Assembly: GCA_904398645.1 (NCBI GenBank)
Contig: CAJFPH010000015.1
Location: forward strand, 1-22,767
Direction of reading: 5' to 3'
Source: Allobutyricicoccus pentlandensis
GTDB taxonomy: Bacteria > Bacillota > Clostridia > Oscillospirales > QAMX01
Length of the DNA stretch: 22,767 nt
Below the pieces are notes generated by a model. The model saw only the letters and a list, made by a program, of their open reading frames with translations, was not told where the DNA came from and did no database searches. Below, piece after piece: positions 1 to 7,436 of the stretch (the stretch's first letter is position 1; the number at the start of each line of letters is the position of its first letter). Both the position numbers and the translations under genes were made by a program.

Positions 1-20
1 CCCCCCCCCCCCCCCCCCCC
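1..20. repeat. poly-C run at window edge
   Basis: Twenty consecutive C residues form the first bases of the window. It borders no gene and nothing else in the window resembles it. It is most simply a contig-end artefact: two-colour Illumina chemistry gives false poly-G, which reads as poly-C on the other strand. A genuine homopolymer tract cannot be excluded. Confidence 0.6.
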
Positions 21-77
21 GTTAAGGGGGCTTAGGGGAATATTCGGAAATTCCCCCAAACGTTTTCTTTGGGATCC

Positions 78-115
78 AAAACCCGTTTCTTTGTCGTTAC
101 AAAGAAATGGGTTTT
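78..115. repeat. 17-bp inverted repeat with 4-nt loop
   Basis: The arms at 78-94 and 99-115 (AAAACCC...TTTGT and ACAAA...GGGTTTT) pair along 17 bp with one G-U wobble around a CGTT loop. Smaller hairpins lie just to the left: GGGGAAT (35-41) with ATTCCCC (50-56), and CCCAAA (55-60) with TTTGGG (68-73). The cluster follows the rubrerythrin terminator. It may be a second terminator for that gene or for an unseen gene to the left. Confidence 0.6.
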
Positions 116-159
116 GCAATCTGAAAAAGGAACTTTTGTTACGAAGGCTGCGTTTTGAA

Positions 160-195
160 ATAGAAAAGAGAACCCCGGGCTCTCCGGGGTTCTCT
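160..195 (-). terminator. Rho-independent terminator of the rubrerythrin gene
   Basis: A perfect 12-bp stem (167-178 with 184-195, arms AGAGAACCCCGG/CCGGGGTTCTCT) encloses a 5-nt loop. On the minus strand it is followed by TTTTCTATTTC. It begins 12 bases past the rubrerythrin stop codon. Confidence 0.9.
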
Positions 196-206
196 AACGC
201 AGTGAC

Positions 207-749
207 TTACTTATTGAAGTATCTCTTTAAAAGACCCTCAAAAGCCTTGCCATGGCGGGCTTCGTCGCGGGCCATCTCATGGACGGTGTCGTGGATGGCG
301 TCAAGGTTCAGCTCCTTGGCCTTCTTGGCCAGCTCAAACTTGCCCATGGTAGCGCCGTTTTCAGCGTCGACACGCATCTCAAGGTTTTTCTTGGTGGAGT
401 CGGTCACGACTTCGCCCAGCAGCTCGGCAAACTTGGCGGCATGCTCAGCCTCTTCATAGGCGGCCTTCTCCCAGTACAGACCGATCTCGGGATACCCCTC
501 GCGGTGCGCCACGCGCGCCATAGCCAGATACATACCAACCTCGGTGCACTCGCCCTGGAAATTCTCACGCAGGCCCTGCATGATATCTTCCGGAGCACCC
601 TGTGCAACGCCCACTACATGCTCAGCAGCCCAAGTCTTTTCGCTGCCCTGTGCAACGAATTTCTCCTTCGGAGCCTTGCAGATCGGGCAGAAATCCGGAG
701 CGGAATCGCCCTCATGTACATAACCACAAACAGAACATACAAATTTCAT
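207..749 (-). CDS. rbr: Reverse rubrerythrin (rubredoxin domain first)
   Basis: This 180-residue non-haem iron protein reduces hydrogen peroxide (and oxygen in some homologues) in the cytoplasm of anaerobes, using electrons passed through rubredoxin-type iron. The rubredoxin domain is N-terminal, with C5-x2-C8 and C21-x2-C24 as Fe(SCys)4 ligands. The ferritin-like four-helix domain follows, with a diiron ligand helix motif at EEAEH (99-103) and another at DEARH (162-166). This order is reversed relative to classical rubrerythrin, as in the clostridial oxidative-stress reverse rubrerythrins. AGAGGTG lies 7 bases upstream of the ATG. It is a single-gene transcript with its own promoter and terminator. 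Clostridial homologues are often PerR-controlled, but I could not identify a convincing PerR box here. Confidence 0.95.
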   Translation of the reverse strand: MKFVCSVCGYVHEGDSAPDFCPICKAPKEKFVAQGSEKTWAAEHVVGVAQGAPEDIMQGLRENFQGECTEVGMYLAMARVAHREGYPEIGLYWEKAAYEEAEHAAKFAELLGEVVTDSTKKNLEMRVDAENGATMGKFELAKKAKELNLDAIHDTVHEMARDEARHGKAFEGLLKRYFNK

Positions 750-798
750 TCGTAAACACCTCTCATCTTAAAAAATTGGGAACCTTCATCCTGATGAA

Positions 799-827
799 AG
801 TATACCATATTAGAATACAAAATGCAA
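799..827 (-). promoter_or_regulatory. Sigma-A promoter of rubrerythrin
   Basis: On the minus strand, TTGCAT (822-827) and TATACT (799-804) are separated by exactly 17 bp. This places transcription start near 792, about 43 bases before the ATG. Confidence 0.8.
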
Positions 828-849
828 GAGGTTTTTGAAAATTGTTTTA

Positions 850-878
850 TTGAAATTTTGAATCAGGCCTGATATAAT
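850..878 (+). promoter_or_regulatory. Sigma-A promoter of the GT4-CsaB/rimM/trmD operon
   Basis: TTGAAA (850-855) and TATAAT (873-878) are separated by 17 bp. The start of transcription should be near 885, leaving a leader of about 100 nt before the ATG at 987. The leader contains a possible hairpin, AAATCCG (934-940) with CGGATTT (953-959). The hairpin is not followed by a T-run, so it is not a terminator. Confidence 0.85.
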
Positions 879-986
879 GAATTAAATCGGAAAAAATATG
901 ATTTGTGGCATACTTTTGCCTGTACATAGGAAGAAATCCGTTTTCAGTGTCACGGATTTGAAAAACTGCTTGAAAAGAGGTCGGCT

Positions 987-3206
987 ATGCGGATACTGCA
1001 TTTAATAGGAGGCGGCGATGTCGGCGGTGCGAAAACGCATGTGATATCGTTGGCCTCCCGGTTAAAGGACTACTGCGAGGTAAAGCTTGTCAGTTTCCGT
1101 GAGGGGCCGTTTGCGGAGGACTGTCGTGCGGCGGGGGTCGATACGATTGTGGACGAGAGCCGTTCAATTGCCGCGGCGTACCGTAAATTGCTGAAAATTG
1201 TGGATGAATTCCGGCCCGACGTGCTGCACTGCCACGGCGCGCGCGCGAATATGATGGGCGTGCTTATCAAGCGAAAGCGTAAAATCCCGACCGTGACGAC
1301 GATTCACTCCGACTACCGGCTTGATTACCTGGGCAACTTGCGTAAGCATTTGACGTTCGGGATGATCAACAGGCTCTGCCTGCGCGTAGTAGACTATTAT
1401 ACCTGTGTGGCGGACCGGACGTCGCGCATGATGATTTCGCGCGGTTTTTCGCCGTCGCGCGTGTTTACAATTTATAATGGTATTGATTATAAAAAGCGGG
1501 AAAAGGTCATAGACCGGAGGGCATATCTTGCGCAGTTTGGCGCGGAGTACTGTGAAGGCGATGTACTTTGCGGCATTGCGGCGCGCCTGACGGCTGTCAA
1601 GGACGTACCGACATTGATTCGTGCCTGTGCGCTGGCCATATCGCGCGGCGCGCCGATAAAGCTTGTCATTGCGGGAGACGGTGAGGACCGCGCCGCCCTG
1701 GAGGCGTTGGCGCGTGAGCTTGGCATTGCGGACAGGGTCATATTTGCAGGGTGGATTACAAATATACACGAGTTCTTCCGTGCGATGGATATTAACGTTC
1801 TGTGCTCGCTGTCTGAAACATTTCCGTATGTCGTGCTGGAAGGCATCGACGAAGGCTGTGCGACCATTACATCGGACGTCGGGGGTATGCCGGAGCTGAT
1901 TGAAAACGGTGTAAATGGTTATATCTTTACCCCGCGGGATGTAGAGACTTTGAGCGGACAGCTCTATACGCTTTCGCGCGACGCCGGTCTGCGCCGTACC
2001 TTCGCGGAGCGTTTGTGGGAACGGGCGAACGCGCACTTCTCGCTTGACCAGATGGCGCGTACCCAGTTTGAAATTTATAATAAGGTGCTGCGGCGGTATG
2101 CAGTGCGCGAAAAACGTGCGGGCGTGCTGATTTGCGGCGCGTACGGTAAGGGCAATGCGGGCGACGATGCCATTCTGCGTGCGATTGTCAACGAAATGCG
2201 GACGATTGACCCGGACATGCCGGTATGCGTGATGTCGCGGCGCCCGACAGATACGGCGCTTGACTATCGCGTAGATTCTATTTTTACCTTTGATGTCCCT
2301 AGAATGCATGCGCGTATGCGGCGCGCAGCGGTTTACATCAACGGCGGCGGCAGTTTGATCCAGGATATCACCTCCAACCGTTCGCTTTATTTCTATCTGT
2401 ATACGTTAGCGGCTGCAAAACGGCGCGGCGCAAGCGTCATGATGTACGGCTGCGGGATTGGTCCGGTAGTCTCTGAACGCAACCGGCGCCGGGCGGCCCA
2501 TGTGCTCAATCGCTGTGTAGATACGATTACGCTTCGGGAAGACGATTCCCGCGCGGAACTTGCTTTGATGGGGGTCACGCATCCCCACATTGCCATGGCT
2601 GCGGACCCTGCCCTTACGCTTTCTCCCGCGGCCGATGAGATCATAGACGCTGCGTTTGATTCCGCCGGAATCCCGCCGCACGGGAATTATTTGTGTCTGT
2701 GCGTGCGCAACTGGCCGGGCTTTGAAGCTGCAGTTCCCGTGATTGCGCAGGCTGTGCGCTATGCGCGTGAGGCTCATGAGCTGGAGCTTGTCATTTTGCC
2801 GATTGAAATGCCGAAGGACGCATCTGCCGGAGATGCGGTGGCGCGGGCGTTGGGAGCGGAACCGTATGCATTCCGCCGGCGTTTTGATACGGAGACGACA
2901 ATCGGGATTATTTCCCGGATGAAGTGCGTGCTGTCGATGCGGCTGCATGCGTTGGTGTTTGCCGCACGTGTTGGCGTGCCGAATGCAGGCATTGTGTATG
3001 ACAAAAAGGTCAAGGGATTCATGCGCTATATGCATGCGGATCTCTATATTGACTTGGATAATATGGATGCGGAGACGCTGTGTGTGTTCATTGATGAGAT
3101 GATGGAAAGTCCCCGCGCGGTACTGTTGGAGAATGCGGCGCGGCTCTGCGAATTGGAGCATGTGAATGTGGTCGAGGCTATGCGGCTGATCGGAGATGAA
3201 AGATGA
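987..3206 (+). CDS. csaB: Fused GT4 glycosyltransferase / CsaB-type polysaccharide pyruvyl transferase
   Basis: This 739-residue two-domain protein probably builds and pyruvylates a cell-wall polysaccharide. Residues 1 to about 370 are a GT-B glycosyltransferase of family 4: the N-terminal glycine-rich loop GGGDVGGAKTH, the VFTIYNGID segment, and an EX7E pair at about E277/E285 (SETFPYVVLEG). After a very short linker near residue 373, residues 376-739 match polysaccharide pyruvyl transferase CsaB, with GKGNAGDDAIL (about 388-398), NGGGSLIQD (about 452) and MRLHALVFAA (about 651). CsaB transfers pyruvate from PEP to secondary wall polymers, which lets SLH-domain proteins bind. Each half is about the length of a normal stand-alone enzyme. 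AGAGG sits 6 bases before the ATG. The stop overlaps the rimM start (ATGA). The glycosyl donor and acceptor cannot be told from sequence. Confidence 0.9.
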   Translation: MRILHLIGGGDVGGAKTHVISLASRLKDYCEVKLVSFREGPFAEDCRAAGVDTIVDESRSIAAAYRKLLKIVDEFRPDVLHCHGARANMMGVLIKRKRKIPTVTTIHSDYRLDYLGNLRKHLTFGMINRLCLRVVDYYTCVADRTSRMMISRGFSPSRVFTIYNGIDYKKREKVIDRRAYLAQFGAEYCEGDVLCGIAARLTAVKDVPTLIRACALAISRGAPIKLVIAGDGEDRAALEALARELGIADRVIFAGWITNIHEFFRAMDINVLCSLSETFPYVVLEGIDEGCATITSDVGGMPELIENGVNGYIFTPRDVETLSGQLYTLSRDAGLRRTFAERLWERANAHFSLDQMARTQFEIYNKVLRRYAVREKRAGVLICGAYGKGNAGDDAILRAIVNEMRTIDPDMPVCVMSRRPTDTALDYRVDSIFTFDVPRMHARMRRAAVYINGGGSLIQDITSNRSLYFYLYTLAAAKRRGASVMMYGCGIGPVVSERNRRRAAHVLNRCVDTITLREDDSRAELALMGVTHPHIAMAADPALTLSPAADEIIDAAFDSAGIPPHGNYLCLCVRNWPGFEAAVPVIAQAVRYAREAHELELVILPIEMPKDASAGDAVARALGAEPYAFRRRFDTETTIGIISRMKCVLSMRLHALVFAARVGVPNAGIVYDKKVKGFMRYMHADLYIDLDNMDAETLCVFIDEMMESPRAVLLENAARLCELEHVNVVEAMRLIGDER

Positions 3207-3703
3207 AACAATACTTGGAAACCGGAAAAGTTGTCAATACACATGCGCTGGCGGGTGTGGTAAAGATTATGCCGTGGAGCGACGGACCGGAGTTTTTTAA
3301 AACGCTGCACCGGGTGTATATAGACGGCAAAGAATACCAAGTGACCTCTGTAAGTATTCAAAAGGGATTTGTTTTGATGAAGCTTGTGGGCGTCGACAGT
3401 GTGGAAGCGGCCATGCGCCTGCGGGAACGGATTGTCTATGTGGACCGTAACGACGTCAGGCTCCCCGAGGGGCGGTACTTTGTGCAGGATCTGATCGGCA
3501 TGACGGTATACGACCGGCGCTGCGGCCGCAATATCGGTACATTGAAAGAGGTTTTGAACCTTCCGGCCGGAGATGTTTATGCCGTGCAAAATGATGGGCA
3601 GGAATATTTGATTCCGGCGAATCCCGTTTTTGTCAAGGAAATTGATGCCGTCGCACGGGTGATTACGGTCGAAACAATCAAAGGAATGACGGACGATGAA
3701 TGA
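3203..3703 (+). CDS. rimM: Ribosome maturation factor RimM
   Basis: This 166-residue protein binds S19 on the nascent 30S subunit and helps mature the 3' domain of 16S rRNA. The N-terminal half is the RimM beta-barrel (GKVVNTHALAGVVKI near the start, then VYIDGKEYQV). The C-terminal half is the PRC-barrel domain, with YFVQDLIGMTVYD at about residue 92 and YLIPANPVFVKEID near the end. Length and domain order are normal for the family. The start overlaps the preceding stop by 4 bases and its stop overlaps trmD by 8 bases, so the three genes are probably translationally coupled. The usual upstream partners rpsP and the KH-domain gene are absent here. Confidence 0.95.
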   Translation: MKQYLETGKVVNTHALAGVVKIMPWSDGPEFFKTLHRVYIDGKEYQVTSVSIQKGFVLMKLVGVDSVEAAMRLRERIVYVDRNDVRLPEGRYFVQDLIGMTVYDRRCGRNIGTLKEVLNLPAGDVYAVQNDGQEYLIPANPVFVKEIDAVARVITVETIKGMTDDE

Positions 3704-4448
3704 CTGTAACATGACAATTGACATTATGACGCTTTTTCCCGATATGATTGATTCTGTCATGCGGGCAAGCGTGATCGGCAAGGCGCAGATGCGCGGATTA
3801 ATTCGGATTCAGCCGGTGAATATCCGGGACTATTCCCCGACGTATAACCGCCGTACGGACGATTATCCATACGGCGGGGGAAAGGGTCTTGTGATGCTGG
3901 CGGAGCCGCTGTACCTCTGTCACAAGGCGTTGTGTGAGCAGGCGGGAGAGCCGGTGCATACGATATTGATGTCCGCGCAGGGCCGGCGCTTTGACCAGGA
4001 TGTGGCGCGGGAGCTTCTGAAGCGCCGGCATATTATCCTGGTCTGCGGCCACTATGAGGGCGTGGACGAGCGGTTTATTGAAGCGTGTGTGGATGAGGAG
4101 CTTTCCATTGGCGATTTTGTGGTGACGGGCGGCGAAATCCCGGCCATGGCGGTAGCGGACTGCATTTGCCGTATGGTGCCGGGTGTGCTGTCTGAGGAGG
4201 TGTGTTTTACGGACGAGAGCCACTGGGAAGGCCTTCTGGAGTATCCGCAGTACACCCGGCCGGAGGAGTGGCGTGGACGCCGTGTGCCGGAAATTCTGCT
4301 CTCGGGGCACCACGTCAATATTGAAAAATGGCGCCGCCGTCAGTCGCTGCTGCGTACGTTGACGCGAAGGCCTGCTCTTCTTCAGAAGGCGGACCTTACG
4401 ATACAGGACGAACTGCTGCTGGAGGATATCGCGGAAAAAGGCGAGTGA
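3696..4448 (+). CDS. trmD: tRNA (guanine37-N1)-methyltransferase TrmD
   Basis: This 250-residue SPOUT-family dimer methylates G37 next to the anticodon using S-adenosylmethionine, which prevents +1 frameshifting. The trefoil-knot motifs are complete: GGKGLVM (61-67), SAQGRRF (93-99), CGHYEGVDER (117-126), GDFVVTGGE (139-147), YPQYTRPEEW (183-192) and LLSGHH (201-206). At the position of the catalytic Asp169 of E. coli (TEDSF), this protein reads TDESH, so the aligned residue is Glu174 with an Asp just before it. The ATG at 3696 is preferred because AAAGGA lies about 10 bases upstream. A second ATG at 3711 has no ribosome binding site. The gene usually sits beside rplS, which is missing here. 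Confidence 0.97.
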   Translation: MNDCNMTIDIMTLFPDMIDSVMRASVIGKAQMRGLIRIQPVNIRDYSPTYNRRTDDYPYGGGKGLVMLAEPLYLCHKALCEQAGEPVHTILMSAQGRRFDQDVARELLKRRHIILVCGHYEGVDERFIEACVDEELSIGDFVVTGGEIPAMAVADCICRMVPGVLSEEVCFTDESHWEGLLEYPQYTRPEEWRGRRVPEILLSGHHVNIEKWRRRQSLLRTLTRRPALLQKADLTIQDELLLEDIAEKGE

Positions 4449-4550
4449 CGCCGGCAAATGCGGTGAATAAAAACAATTTTTTCAAAGACCTGCGCGCTTG
4501 GCGCAGCGCGGTACGTTGAAACAACTGTGGAATGGCTGGGAAGTGGTTTT

Positions 4551-5642
4551 ATGCCTGCGTTTATACCGGGAAAACAACTTTGCGAGAGTTATTTTTTTGA
4601 AATCGCCAAACCAATTCTGGAAACGGCATTTCCGGACCTCTGCTATACGGCCGGCTTTTTGGGGTATGGGTCGGATGTGCTTGGTTATGACGATGAGGTT
4701 TCGCGCGACCACATGTGGGGACCGCGGTTTTACCTGTTTTTGCGGCAGGAAGATATGGAAAAAGAACCCGAGATCCGGCGCGTGTTTGCGCGGCGGCTTC
4801 CCTACACCTACAAGGACTACAGCGTGAGCTTTTCCCCGCCTGATCCAAATGATCATGGCGTACGGCATGCGGTGACGATAGACTGCGGAGCGGTCGATCC
4901 GCTGCTTTTCGTCCATACGGTTTCCGGGTATGTAAAGAGCCAGCTGGGACGTTCGGATATCGGGAACCTGAGGGCCGCCGACTGGCTGGCGTTTTCTGAA
5001 CACAGGCTCCTGTCGCTTGCCAGAGCACAATTTTATGTGGATGGCCTTTCCATGCAGGAGACGCTTGCTCCGCTCAGGCATTATCCGCGGGATGTTCGGA
5101 TTTATCTCATCGCCTCATGTTGGGATGCTGTCGCGTGTGAACAGGCGTTTGTAAAACGTTGCGGCGCATATGGCGATGAGCTGGGAGCCCGCCTGATATG
5201 CGCACGGATTGCGGAACGTCTGATGCGGCTGTGTTTTTTATATGCAGATACCTACGCGCCCTACAGTAAGTGGTTTGGAACGGCGTTTGACCGCCTCCCG
5301 GTGGATGCTGTAGTCAAGGATTCGATCCGGGCCGCCGTTTCGGCGGATACGGTCGGAGAACGGGAGGAGCAGTTGACAAAAGCGCAGCTGCTGGTGGCGA
5401 AAATACACAATGCGTCTGGACTGACGGAGCCGGTTGACGTTCGGATAGAGCCGTATTTTGGGCGCGACATCCGTGTGATTCATGCCGAACGTATTGCCGG
5501 TGCTGCCGCCGCCGCACTGCGCGGTACGGAGCTTGCGGATGTTCCGCTTATGGGATCTCTCAGCCAGATAGGCGGACTTTCTACTGTATCGGATGACGTC
5601 TCCTGCCTGGAGCGGGTTCGGCTCTTGTATGAAAAGAAATGA
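4551..5642 (+). CDS. DUF4037 domain protein, nucleotidyltransferase-like
   Basis: This soluble protein of about 363 residues belongs to the DUF4037 family. The diagnostic N-terminal stretch is GYGSDVLGYDDEVSRDH (about residues 38-54) followed by WGPR. It resembles a nucleotidyltransferase active site with a GS motif and acidic residues, and the rest is helical. Substrate and biological role are unknown. I chose the ATG at 4551 because it gives MPAFIPG, which as I recall resembles the usual family start. The upstream in-frame ATG at 4527 lacks a Shine-Dalgarno, and the one before 4551 (GGGAAGTGG) is weak. The gene follows trmD by about 100 bases with no terminator between, so it is probably the last gene of that operon. 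Confidence 0.8.
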   Translation: MPAFIPGKQLCESYFFEIAKPILETAFPDLCYTAGFLGYGSDVLGYDDEVSRDHMWGPRFYLFLRQEDMEKEPEIRRVFARRLPYTYKDYSVSFSPPDPNDHGVRHAVTIDCGAVDPLLFVHTVSGYVKSQLGRSDIGNLRAADWLAFSEHRLLSLARAQFYVDGLSMQETLAPLRHYPRDVRIYLIASCWDAVACEQAFVKRCGAYGDELGARLICARIAERLMRLCFLYADTYAPYSKWFGTAFDRLPVDAVVKDSIRAAVSADTVGEREEQLTKAQLLVAKIHNASGLTEPVDVRIEPYFGRDIRVIHAERIAGAAAAALRGTELADVPLMGSLSQIGGLSTVSDDVSCLERVRLLYEKK

Positions 5643-5718
5643 CGTGCGGTGGTGGGCGGTGTCAGATATTTGCTTTGTGCCTGGAATACCGGCCGGCGTA
5701 TCGTTTATGGGAGCAGTG

Positions 5719-5753
5719 AAATGCGGCATATGAATTTTCATATGCCGCATTTT
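5719..5753. terminator. Bidirectional terminator hairpin
   Basis: A 16-bp perfect stem (5719-5734 with 5737-5752, arms AAATGCGGCATATGAA and its complement) is flanked by A-runs and T-runs on both sides. It can end the plus-strand operon that stops at 5642 and the minus-strand amidase that stops at 5781. Confidence 0.85.
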
Positions 5754-5780
5754 GATAAGCGATCGGAAAAATCACGGTAT

Positions 5781-6299
5781 CTATTCTTCATCAGGCACAA
5801 ACGTCCGGACTGCTTCGATGTGGATAAAACGAATTGCGCGGAAACTGTAGCTGGATAGCGGCCGGTAATCCGCGTCGCGGGAATGTGCGGCGACTAAAAT
5901 ATTGTCGAGAGATGGCGTCTCGCCTACGGAGACGATGACCGGTGTGTGATGGAATTCCGCACGGTTGATGGCGAGCTGGCAGATGTCTCCGGGCTGCATT
6001 CGGGAGATGTCGGTATCTGTGCCGAATGGGCCTGCGTTTAAATTGCCGGTTAGAAAGTTATATAAGTATTGCACGCCGGTCCAGGAAGCCGTACGGTCGT
6101 TTGCCGTGATGTAGTACCAGCCGTATACCGGCGTGTAGTTCATTACGCCGGCGCCCGCATAGATACACTGCGAAGCAAAGTTTGTGCAGTCGCCGCCGAT
6201 GCCCTGAAAGTCGAAATACTCCGGATTGCGGCCATATGCCCAGCGGTGTGCGTAGGCGACTGCAAGTTCGCGGTTATAGGGAAATTCAATCAGTTTCAT
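5781..6299 (-). CDS. Stand-alone amidase-6 domain protein
   Basis: This 172-residue protein consists almost entirely of the putative amidase domain (amidase_6, a CHAP/NlpC-like papain fold). The probable catalytic cysteine is C38 in GGDCTNFASQC, the histidine is at HHTP (117-120), and the conserved tail RDADYRPLSSY and IRFIHI is present. No signal peptide, transmembrane segment or wall-binding domain is present. The protein is therefore either cytoplasmic or made in the mother cell and released by lysis. Homologues are assumed to cleave peptide or amide bonds in cell wall, but the substrate is unproven. AAGGA lies about 10 bases before the ATG. It ends with TAG, and a TGA follows two codons later. 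It lies downstream of the APH-like gene across a hairpin, so it may be transcribed separately. Confidence 0.85.
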   Translation of the reverse strand: MKLIEFPYNRELAVAYAHRWAYGRNPEYFDFQGIGGDCTNFASQCIYAGAGVMNYTPVYGWYYITANDRTASWTGVQYLYNFLTGNLNAGPFGTDTDISRMQPGDICQLAINRAEFHHTPVIVSVGETPSLDNILVAAHSRDADYRPLSSYSFRAIRFIHIEAVRTFVPDEE

Positions 6300-6370
6300 A
6301 AATGAGCCGTCCTTTTCAGCAGAAAGATATTCTTATCTTATGCAGCAGGGCGCTCGTCTGTCACAGAAAT

Positions 6371-6411
6371 ACAGCCGTGCAGTGCCCCATAGGGGATAGC
6401 TGCACGGCTGT
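6371..6411 (-). terminator. Hairpin after the APH-family gene, probable terminator
   Basis: The 12-bp arms 6371-6382 (ACAGCCGTGCAG) and 6400-6411 are perfectly complementary and enclose a nested CCCC/GGGG pair. On the minus strand it is followed by TATTTCTG, a poor T-run, so termination is likely but may be partial. Confidence 0.65.
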
Positions 6412-6413
6412 TG

Positions 6414-7412
6414 TTAATTCGCAAAATGATATAGTAGGTTCAGCATCTGTGTGGTTGTTGTTTCGTATGTCCGCAGCGTGTTCAGTGTTGCTGTGACCTG
6501 CGCTGCACCAAGCTTCCGCTCCGCAATATCCGCCGTATCTTCACATGCGCGCCGGACATTATAGGCAAGCCATTCAAGCACGCCGGTCATTGCGGCAGAC
6601 GCAATGTCTTTCCATGGAACCCCGTTGACAGAACGCTCTGCACAGTAAGCGGATAACATGGCTTGAAATTGTGCCTCCAGAATTCCTCCTGCGCCGTTAT
6701 CCGACCAGCCGCGGAGTGCGGTGAAAATTTCCAGATTCGGATTGACAGGACCGGCAGCTTCCCAATCAATCAGGCAGGGCACGTTATCTTCCCATAGAAC
6801 ATTTTTGGGGTCAAGATCACGGTGGCTGAGTATGCAAGTTGCGTTTAATGCAGCATAAGCCTGCCGCGCCGCATCATGCCATTGCATGCACTGGGGGAGC
6901 ATGGCGGCAAATTGCACGGCCCACGGCAGCACAATATGACCGGATGCTTTGCCGAGCGCGTTCCAGTCAATTGCCGCCGGTTTCTCTGCGGCGGGAATAT
7001 CGGGAAGCGTGAGTCCTGCCGTATGGATCCTGCCCAAAATATGACCGATCATACCGCAATGAGCCGGCGTAAGGTCAGGCGGAAAAATTGGTTCGCCCCG
7101 ACACCATTTAAAGAGCATATAATACTGTCCGCTTAGGACAGTGAGCGGATGACCGTGAACCAAAACGGCAGTTGATGCCGGAACGATTGCCGACAGCTTC
7201 TGTGCAATACGCTCTGCGGCTTGCAGATTTCCCACTGCCTCAGGCCGCCGCATGACGTCGGGATTCAGGCATTTAAGCGCCCAAATTCCGCTGCTTGTCT
7301 CAACGCGGTACATACGATGCATCAAACCGCCGGTGAGCAACTTTGGGAGCGCGGTCGGCGTTCCAAGTGAAAAAGCGTCTAAAACACGTTGAAAGGGTTC
7401 ATATTCTTTCAT
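6414..7412 (-). CDS. APH-family small-molecule phosphotransferase
   Basis: This 332-residue protein has the aminoglycoside phosphotransferase/choline kinase-like fold (PF01636 type). Visible elements are the ATP-binding lysine in WALKCLN (K47), the hinge region YYMLFKWCRGEP (about 97-108), the catalytic loop SHRDLDPKNVLW (196-207, catalytic D199) and the metal-binding DWEAAG (216-221). Members phosphorylate sugars, amino alcohols, choline or antibiotics. The sequence here does not fix the substrate, and there is no reason to call it a resistance gene. The start is 24 bases after the AraC-type regulator stop with a weak AAAGAG ribosome binding site, so it is probably cotranscribed and coupled with that regulator. 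Confidence 0.85.
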   Translation of the reverse strand: MKEYEPFQRVLDAFSLGTPTALPKLLTGGLMHRMYRVETSSGIWALKCLNPDVMRRPEAVGNLQAAERIAQKLSAIVPASTAVLVHGHPLTVLSGQYYMLFKWCRGEPIFPPDLTPAHCGMIGHILGRIHTAGLTLPDIPAAEKPAAIDWNALGKASGHIVLPWAVQFAAMLPQCMQWHDAARQAYAALNATCILSHRDLDPKNVLWEDNVPCLIDWEAAGPVNPNLEIFTALRGWSDNGAGGILEAQFQAMLSAYCAERSVNGVPWKDIASAAMTGVLEWLAYNVRRACEDTADIAERKLGAAQVTATLNTLRTYETTTTQMLNLLYHFAN

Positions 7413-7436
7413 AAGGACTCTTTACCCGGCTATGCG

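Noticed and set aside
799..827. PerR operator over the rubrerythrin promoter
   Set aside because: The AT-rich spacer has only loose resemblance to the PerR palindrome, with no symmetric half-sites of useful length.
1164..2309. 381-codon open frame on the minus strand
   Set aside because: It is antisense to the GT4-CsaB gene, rich in Arg/His and without recognisable motifs. It is a shadow of the sense frame.
6414..7412. Antibiotic-resistance aminoglycoside phosphotransferase
   Set aside because: Only the general kinase fold is visible. The context is a regulator and an amidase rather than a mobile element, and the fold is common in metabolic kinases.
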